Assembly (NCBI RefSeq): GCF_949628265.1
Contig: NC_088787.1
Span: 27,890,501-27,954,500, forward strand
Source: Cloeon dipterum
Lineage: Eukaryota > Arthropoda > Insecta > Ephemeroptera > Baetidae
Direction of reading: 5' to 3'
DNA: 64,000 bases
The position numbers and the translations under genes were made by a program. The notes beneath the pieces are model-generated. The model had not been told where the DNA came from. It did no database searches and was given only the letters and a program-made list of their open reading frames with translations. Below, piece after piece: positions 57,217 to 64,000 of the stretch (within the stretch, counting starts at the first letter, position 1; every line of letters begins with the position of its first letter).

Positions 57217-60120
57217 AGTGATCTCAGATTTTTGCCTCGAGCTTCAAGCTCTCTATTTCGCAATAAACTTGATTCTAAGTCACCGCCTTATCTCAATGAG
57301 AGTATTGGTGATCAAGTTATTTACCATTCTATTAATTATTAAAAGTGCTTACTCTAAATTATTTACAGGCATTGGAAATTTTCAGATCGTGAAATATAGT
57401 AGTTTAGTTCCATTTAATTTGTTATATTCGACATATTCCTATAACAGGCTAATTTGCGCAGAATTCAACATAGTTTCATAACTTCTGCACTTCCAGAAAT
57501 TAAAAACCAAATTTCTGTTCCGCAGATGTGTGCTGCGTTGAGTTGAGACCCTGTTGGCCAGGGCCCCTCCTCCTTTGTGTACTCGCGTTTGCCGCCCATG
57601 GAAGAGAGAGAGAGAGAGAGAAAAAAGCAGCGGAGCCAGCGAGCGTACTCTGGATGTTGTGGTTCTGCCGCCGCTGCCGCTGGAGCGATCATTAATTTTT
57701 TTCTTCTATGCTTCATTGCTGAGCACCTATTGTTATGTTGAACTCACGACTCTCGGGCCGTGCCGATGATGGGGCCTCCACCTCGCGGGCTCCTCTCTTT
57801 CTTCTTCGCCTCATGCTCGCTGGCGCAACGCGTATTTCCACTCCAACGGTCGAGATCGTGCGCTTGGAGATTTAAATTTTAAATAGACACTTTTATGGGA
57901 ATCATTTGGTAATAACCGTTCATCAATACAATCCCAAACATCGCGATCAAAGTGCTTATTTTAACTACTGGTCACTTATCTTCAATAATATGAGCTTTAA
58001 TTACTAATAAAAAAGGAAATTAAATTTGCTTATAGAATTATAATAAAAATTTCATTTACTATTGCTATTATGCAGTGCAATTAAAGAAATACATAAATTA
58101 CAAGCAAGAATGGATGGTCATGCTAAAGAAAAAACTATGAATCACATGGTAATCTGAGCTGTAATTACAAACGATCAATGAACTATCCTTGTGTGTTATA
58201 ATAAATACTCATTATAATGATAGCGGATAAAGGTTTCTATTTCCAAAAATTTTCAATGTTGTAATAAAGAGAAAATTTTTCAAATATTTTTAAAATCAAT
58301 TACTTTCTTCACCGTGCTTTTTTCAACCTGACATGCAGTTTTATGTTCAGGGAAACTACGTGATTACAAAAGGTAACTTCCTTCTTATTTTCATGTTCAT
58401 GCCTTTTTATTCAAGGTTCGCAAAACCCCGCATTTTCCGGAAAGAAACCTACTGGATCGCAATAAAATGTTTTTACGATACTTTCACAACCTTGTACATT
58501 TTCCGAAACAAGCAATTGTGTCGTCAGAAAATATCATAAATGGTCGGATGGCCAAAATATAAATTCTAAAAAATAAATTCTAGTGTGCTACTGATTTCAG
58601 AAGAATATGATTTTTTTATAATTTTAATTTAACTGTTAATTCTCTGTGTTGTTTGGTGTTAAAGATGATCTATCAGTTTTCGGAAACCTCGAGAAAATGT
58701 GGAAAAATCCCTAAATTAGTGTTCAATTGCGCATGGTGAATTAGGTGATCTAGATCTGTTTTATCGCATTCATTTTAAACTGGTTTGGAGACATTTAATG
58801 TTAGTAAAAAGTAAACCATTCTCGTCATCTGTTTCAATGACCTCTAACGAAGTCAAGTGCTTAACAAAAAGCGCATCAAGTGAAGTGACCCGAACTGCTC
58901 AAGTGCATCTCTTAAATGTCATGGAAGTGGATTGAAGATTTGTATGCGTTATGGGTGTGTGGGTGCAGCTCTCTCGCCGTGTCTTTTTCTATCGTGCGTA
59001 TGCGGAGAGCAGAATCAAGAAGCCCTCATTTAAATGGAGCAGATGAGAACGTTCCCACCAACTCGCATACGAATAATGCGCCCTTGTTTTCTTTTTAGAG
59101 GGGCCTTGTAAAAATAATCAGCGAGATATATATTACTTGAGAGGCCGGGATAAAAAAGTGCGCAGTATGTGCTTTACGCGCGGAGCTGAAATTCAAACAG
59201 TAATTACTCCTCGTCCGAAGAAGAATTGTGGGCATTGTGGTAAAGTTTCTCTAAGCCCTTAATGATAATTATTGTAATTTTTGTACACAATGCTGCCGAA
59301 CGAATTAATGAAATTCGGAGTGGTTTGCCCTTTGTTCATTGTGTGCGTGCTGGGCTTATAAAGTTTGGGAGAAATTCTCGGCTAATATTCACAGCCTTGA
59401 TTTTTAATGAGAGAGGATTTAAATTAGTTGAATTATATAACACCAAAACTTTGATTTGGATAATAATATATATAGCACACCACACACAATAAGAATTTTT
59501 ATTATCCTATTTAATATGTTTTTGTATTATGCTTTAATACTCCTTTTGTAGCTTTTATTTCTTTTATTATGTCTAAAATAAACAATTATTGTTTCTGATT
59601 GATTTGCCATAATTTCCTCGGAAATCATTTTGTTTCTGCAGAGTAAATATATCTTAGCTTCAGATTCTAAACTAGACTTAAAAATAGCCTTTTAATAACT
59701 CATATTCCTATTTAAAATTAGAGAGAGTATTAAAGAGAATCAAAATGCTGTAAATGGGAAATTTTTACAAACTTCGCAATTTTGGTTTGTAATATAATTC
59801 CGATTTAGTTAACCGATTTTACGCCAGTGGGATAAAATGGCAGTTAAATTATTCAAATCAACAGTAAAACCAACGATTTCAAGCAGTAATGGTTATATTA
59901 AGAATTGTTTAATTTTTGGAGATTTTGTTTTCAGACAAGTATGTAGTTTTATAATAAAAAATATTTATTCTACAATATTTCTTGAAGTGCGTCATTGGAA
60001 CAGCACAAGTGAGCACAATGCACGAAGTATGCAACCTGCGTAACAGAGTTTTTGAATTTTGCGCGCCATCCCCCACCAGTTAGAGTGGTGTTTGTGTCTG
60101 ATAGGATTTGGTGGCGCTGT
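57217..60120. other. Spacer upstream of RpS8
   Basis: No gene recognised. A GC-rich patch at about 57500-57860 contains a (GA)n run at 57605-57621 and CG-rich wording. It could be an upstream promoter or non-coding first exon of the minus-strand LRR gene. The remainder is AT-rich. Confidence 0.45.
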
Positions 60121-60129
60121 TGCTGTTGT

Positions 60130-60313
60130 TAAGGAGGGTATAAGCAGGAGTGTCTGAGGACGACATGTTGGATTGTAGGCAGCGCGCGAACTCGCCCGAT
60201 TGTTTGAATGTTGCATTCTGTAAACACAACCATATTCAAACAATCGGGCGAGTTCGCGCGCTGCCTACAATCCAACATGTCGTCCTCAGACACTCCTGCT
60301 TATACCCTCCTTA
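60130..60313. mobile_element. Foldback/MITE element with 80-bp perfect inverted repeats and 8-bp target duplication
   Basis: The left arm 60130-60209 and right arm 60234-60313 are exact complements over all 80 positions (checked base by base), separated by a 24-bp loop. The outer ends read TAAGGAGGGTATAAGCAGG. GCTGTTGT is present immediately on both sides (60122-60129 and 60314-60321), a perfect 8-bp target-site duplication of the kind left by hAT and P superfamily transposases. It has no coding capacity. The right end is 52 bp before the RpS8 ATG, so it sits at or next to the core promoter. Zero divergence between the arms suggests a very recent insertion or gene conversion. Confidence 0.88.
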
Positions 60314-60365
60314 GCTGTTGTGAACTTACTTGTCTTTCGAATCTGACGATCCTTGCAGCTCAATC
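60314..60365 (+). promoter_or_regulatory. RpS8 5' UTR and likely start site
   Basis: The stretch ACTTGTCTTTCGAATC at about 60326-60341 contains a pyrimidine tract. Ribosomal protein genes of animals usually initiate within such a TCT/TOP-like tract, so the start is probably near 60330-60335. That leaves a leader of about 30 nt before the ATG. Confidence 0.5.
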
Positions 60366-62311
60366 ATGGGTAAGTCGAAACTGATTTTATTCCTTAAAAA
60401 TCCAACGTCATCGTGCTTAAATTTAGCGTTATAATTATGCAAAGCTATCCTTGGATAGTTTCTGCGATGATTAACATTGGGCGTTTGGCGGATTATGGTC
60501 AATTTTCTTGAAAACTTACGTACCGCAAGTCTGCTTGCCGCTCGTAAGAACAATCCGCCATGAAGCCGACGTCGGCCACGTGTGTTATGCTTTCTTTTTT
60601 ACTAGAAGCACAGTGCAAAATCTATTAAAATCAACTTTTCCGTTCTGCATAACTTCGTTCAACTCCAAATCAAGGTTCCTACCTCAAAATTCGCTCACGG
60701 GTTGTTAAGTTCTGCCCCAAAACAAAGTCACGCCAAAGAGGCTGCTAACAATGCAAACGCCATGAGCCCGTGATAAACAAAGACGCTGACCTTTGCGGTT
60801 GATTTCAGGTATCTCCCGTGATCACTGGCATAAAAGGAGAGCGACAGGAGGAAAGAGGAAGCCCCTCAGGAAGAAGAGGAAGTTTGAGTTGGGCCGCCCG
60901 GCTGCCAACACAAAACTTGGCCCTCACCGTGTGCACACGGTCAGAACTCGTGGTGGAAACTCAAAATTCCGTGCCCTCCGACTCGACACTGGAAACTTCT
61001 CATGGGCGTCTGAAGGTTGGTTATTTACTTAAATTTACTATGCTAATTAAACTAATTTTCCCAAAACTTAAATTTAAAAATGATAGCCGATTGTCACCGT
61101 CAAAAGGAATGTTTGGGAAATATTTCCATGATGTTTTTATGTTCATTCCCTTACCTAATCTGAATTTAACAATGAGGATTTGAACCAATCTGATGATAGC
61201 CATCGTATTTTACTATGTGATTAATTAATTTACGTAGTTCATAAAAGAAAATGAATTTTTCAGGATGCACCCGTAAGACCCGCATCATCGATGTCGTTTA
61301 TAATGCATCCAACAACGAGTTGGTGAGGACCAAGACCTTGGTCAAGAACGCAATTCTCGTCGTGGACGCCACCCCATTCAGACAGTGGTATGAGTCCCAC
61401 TACGTGCTTCCCTTGGGACGCAAGAAGGGTGCCAAGCTGGTGAGTTTGTCTTTAATGGTTTGTGCTAACAGGGTTGCTTAACAAGAAAATATTTTTGCAA
61501 ATGTGAAGCCACAACCGGTTGAAATCTTGCTTCTGTGCTCATAATTTTGACACTAGTGTTAGTGTGGTTAATTAAGTTGCACTCCTTGCAGAATAACTTT
61601 AAACCAGTTTTATATTAATCAATCGTATTTAAAAGGATAACTAGTTTTGGCAATCCTGGAAGCTCTTATTTCTCATGATGAATCTTTGCGTGTCAGCAGA
61701 TGAGCTTGGCAATCGGTTTGGAGAGCAGATTAATTTCTGATTTCCCTCTGTTTGTCGAATCTTGCATGAAGATTGCAGGCAACTGACTAATTTTAATCTT
61801 ACATCACAACTAATTGAATGGCATCTTCTGATCTTGCTTTTTTCGTGTTCCAGTCTGAGGAGGAGGAGAAGGTGTTAAATAAGAAGAGGTCCAAAAAGGC
61901 CGACAGGAAGTACAAGACTAGGCAAAGATTGGCCAAGGTCGAGACTGCCTTGGAAGAACAGTTCCAGACTGGTCGCCTCTTGGGTCAGTATTTTTCAATA
62001 TTCGTATCAGAAATCCTTGCACCCTATGATGTCAAAATTATCACGAGATTGCGCTATACCAGGGCTGTTTTAGAACTGGTTGCAGTCAATGGAGATTTGA
62101 TACCTGTCATAGTTACTCTGAGCGTGCCCACTAAATTTTTATTAAAACCTCAAGGAGTATGAGTTAGTTTGAGATACTAATTTGAGTATTTTAAATTTCA
62201 GTATGCGTCGCCTCTAGGCCAGGACAGGTTGGCAGAGCGGACGGCTACATTCTGGAAGGAAAGGAATTGGAATTCTACATGCGCAAGATCAAGGCAAAGA
62301 AGGGCAAATAA
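60366..62311 (+). CDS. RpS8: 40S ribosomal protein S8 (eS8)
   Basis: Exons 60366-60369, 60809-61015, 61264-61439, 61854-61983 and 62202-62311; the phases agree. The product is exactly 208 residues, the length of human RPS8. Exon 1 codes only ATGG. The sequence shows the conserved start [17 protein letters not shown]. It also has [39 protein letters not shown] and [12 protein letters not shown]. It ends with [19 protein letters not shown] and the basic tail KIKAKKGK. eS8 is a component of the small ribosomal subunit. Introns of vertebrate RPS8 host several C/D snoRNAs, and introns 3 and 4 here carry candidates. The promoter has received a foldback element. The stop is followed by a weak poly(A) signal (ATTAAA at about 62363). 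Confidence 0.98.
61670..61745 (+). ncRNA. Possible C/D box snoRNA in RpS8 intron 3
   Basis: A perfect C box ATGATGA (61675-61681) and a D box CTGA (61737-61740) are about 60 nt apart, the normal spacing. A C'-like AGATGAG occurs between them. No convincing terminal stem or rRNA complement was recognised, so this is only a candidate. Confidence 0.35.
62018..62130 (+). ncRNA. C/D box snoRNA in RpS8 intron 4, guide for 28S rRNA
   Basis: C box ATGATGT (62026-62032) has one mismatch to RUGAUGA; D box CTGA is at 62118-62121. A terminal stem GCAC/GTGC brings the ends together. A C'-like TTTGATA is followed immediately by GTCATAGTTACT and then the D box. That 12-mer is exactly complementary to AGTAACTATGAC, part of the nearly invariant 28S segment GGAGTAACTATGACTCTC. 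By the D+5 rule the methylated base would be the second A of AGTAA. In vertebrates RPS8 introns host SNORD38A/B, SNORD46 and SNORD55. Which, if any, is the orthologue I cannot settle. Confidence 0.65.
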
Positions 62312-62977
62312 GCCTTGTAATGTATTTCCTCGCTGTGTTTGAATATACAAGAGGGCAAAAAATTAAATGAAGTTTTCATAATAACCTTATAATTCTTTGT
62401 TACTTCTCAATCACATGGCTACTTCATTTGAATTTTTCTTAAACATTTAAGTAATTGCCTGAAAGTGAAGGAATTATTCGAACCTTGCACAATCAATTGT
62501 GTATGATAAAATCAAACTTATTCTGGTAATACAAATTCTAATCGTCAATAATATGCTAAGAGTTGAGACAGCTTCTTAAACATGATCTGCAACTAGCACA
62601 CTTTTGAAATGCACTTTGCGAACTAAAATTGTGCTGTACCATGGAGGCAGTTGAACAGTGGTACTCATACAGTCAAGCAATAAATTTCATCACACTTAAA
62701 GCAAGAGATTTTTGAATTAGTGATCGCGTGACAGGTGGCAACACATTAATTATTATCAAATTCACTCGTATATTCCTACCCGAAAGAAACTTAAATTAAT
62801 TTTTAGTGACTCATTCAGCAAGCAAATTTTGAATTTTATATTAATATTTTGGGCTAGATAGAATTTTGCTTTGTTGAGAATAAATTGAAGTAGAATCTTA
62901 TACCACACAACAGTGCTGCAAAAGCTTTCGCCTCACTGTCACTACGCTAGGCTCCCCTCTATCGGCCTCAAAGTGAA
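62312..62977. other. RpS8 3' flank
   Basis: AT-rich with no gene seen. The RpS8 transcript probably ends near 62380. Confidence 0.5.
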
Positions 62978-63505
62978 CTAGTAAACCATAACACATGATT
63001 GCAAAAGGTGTCGAGCAGGTTGCCGGCTAGATTGCTCAGCAGTCAGCGCAGGCATCAAGTGAAAGACCCGCTGTGAAGACGCGAGATAAGTGCACGCTTG
63101 CCTGCTAAATTCGTAACAACTACTTTCGCGTGTCAACTGGCTTGGGTCGGCGAATGCTAGAAGTGTCTGTTTCGATTCGTGCCGCGGAAGGCCATCTGCG
63201 ATTTTTGTTGGAATGTCCATTCGGCTTGTCTGTATTGCAGACCAAGAAGTCCTCGTGAGGTACGTGCGCGCCTGATGGTTCATGTTTGCTCTTTTGCGCA
63301 GGTCATGGGACCGGAGTTGAAATAACCTTTTTCTTTTCCTTGTTTCCTTACAATTATCATAGTTGCTGCAATTCTGCGAAAAAAGGGGCGGAGAATCAAA
63401 TTGACGGATTGTATGCGTGTGACCCACATTCATAGGAAGTGAATACATATACGCCAAATAAATAACAAATAAACAAACGGTCATAACGGCTACAAATAAT
63501 CCCAT
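62978..63505 (-). CDS. Doubtful frame with an N-terminal membrane anchor
   Basis: The minus-strand frame from ATG at 63505 gives 175 residues starting MGLFVAVMTVCLFVIYLAYM, a plausible signal anchor. The rest is Ser/Gln/Arg-rich and resembles no family. A GTAAGG donor occurs about 50 codons in, so the true gene could be a type II membrane protein whose later exons are not recognised. On the plus strand the same stretch looks like a non-coding first exon, with a TCAGTCAGC initiator-like word near 63041 and a GTACGTG donor at about 63259. The two readings compete. Confidence 0.25.
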   Translation of the reverse strand: MGLFVAVMTVCLFVIYLAYMYSLPMNVGHTHTIRQFDSPPLFSQNCSNYDNCKETRKRKRLFQLRSHDLRKRANMNHQARTYLTRTSWSAIQTSRMDIPTKIADGLPRHESKQTLLAFADPSQLTRESSCYEFSRQACTYLASSQRVFHLMPALTAEQSSRQPARHLLQSCVMVY

Positions 63506-63514
63506 TGATTTCAC

Positions 63515-64000
63515 CGGAGTCGAATTTTTTGATGCTACTATTATTTGCGTGCTCTTTGTTACTTTTACTACATATTTTTATTGGTTGTGCGTAAACGAGA
63601 ATGAATTGTTAATAGTTATTAGATGTATTGCAGAAGCTATAAGCCTAAATCGAGAGAATCGTTATGTAATCATTTTTGGATGAAAATTTAAGAAAAACAT
63701 TATCGCCTTCATACTTTAACAGTTTGTTCCGAGGGTTCCGAGCGTATTTTTCGTATTTTTTATTTTATCTTTCCTTTTCCAAATTTTCATAGAGTTATAT
63801 TTCTACTCGATTGGATTTTCGACAACGTTTAAGAAAACATTCAGTTCGTTATTTATTTATTTTTTATTAAAGCTTTAATTAGATAGTTACTGAAATAATT
63901 TATGTGTATTTAATATAAAATGTATTAGCAAAATCGGTTGAACTTTTATGTGAATTTCAAATATTTTTTTATTGTTTCTTTTTAAACGTTTTCTCTTCGC
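63515..64000. other. Right edge, nothing recognised
   Basis: AT-rich sequence without a supported feature. Confidence 0.5.

Noticed and set aside
61080-61200. C/D-like boxes in RpS8 intron 2 (ATGATAG ... CTGA)
   Set aside because: The C box is weak, there is no terminal stem and no rRNA complement I recognise.
1-64000. CRISPR arrays, operons, ribosome binding sites, rRNA genes
   Set aside because: The window is eukaryotic with spliced genes; no regularly spaced repeats or rRNA sequence were seen. The 28S match at 62.1 kb is only a short guide complement.

Overview
The window is eukaryotic nuclear DNA from an arthropod, most likely an insect. Genes carry short GT-AG introns, the sequence is AT-rich, and there are secreted peritrophin-type chitin-binding proteins, remnants of LINEs and of a Penelope-like element, and small palindromic DNA elements. 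I could not determine the species. Exon structures below were assembled by hand from reading frame, GT/AG sites and splice phase; for every multi-exon gene the phases close exactly.

Layout. (1) 1-6.75 kb, housekeeping genes: the 5' end of Pex10 (-), a divergent coiled-coil gene that looks like augmin subunit HAUS5 (+), and a complete misato/MSTO1 gene (-). (2) 6.75-9 kb: a gene desert with a (TA)n tract, a MITE-like inverted repeat and a second copy of the misato 5' flank. (3) 9-31.6 kb: five intact peritrophin-type genes (P1-P5) on both strands. All have the same three-exon plan, the same splice phases (0 then 1) and a TATA box 53-78 bp before the ATG. One decayed paralogue lies among them. 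The spacers hold LINE and Penelope-like remnants, a palindromic MITE family and a dispersed repeat whose five copies all lie inside the cluster. (4) 32.2-56.3 kb: one 24-kb gene (-) for a 620-residue single-pass leucine-rich-repeat membrane protein. Its 15.9-kb first intron holds an opposite-strand alpha-1,4-glycosyltransferase (A4GALT-like) gene, a decayed copy of that gene and a LINE reverse-transcriptase remnant. (5) 60-62.3 kb: ribosomal protein RpS8 (+), with a foldback element inserted just upstream and one good and one weaker C/D snoRNA candidate in its introns. The last 1.7 kb holds only one doubtful reading frame.

How the genes relate. Pex10, HAUS5-like, Misato and RpS8 are unrelated housekeeping genes. 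P1-P5 are a local duplication family of secreted chitin-binding, partly mucin-like proteins suited to a peritrophic matrix or cuticle.

Most interesting items: a hammerhead-ribozyme core in the Penelope-like remnant (23.4-23.5 kb), the 80-bp perfect inverted repeat with 8-bp target duplication at the RpS8 promoter, and a C/D snoRNA in RpS8 intron 4 whose guide is complementary to a highly conserved 28S rRNA segment.
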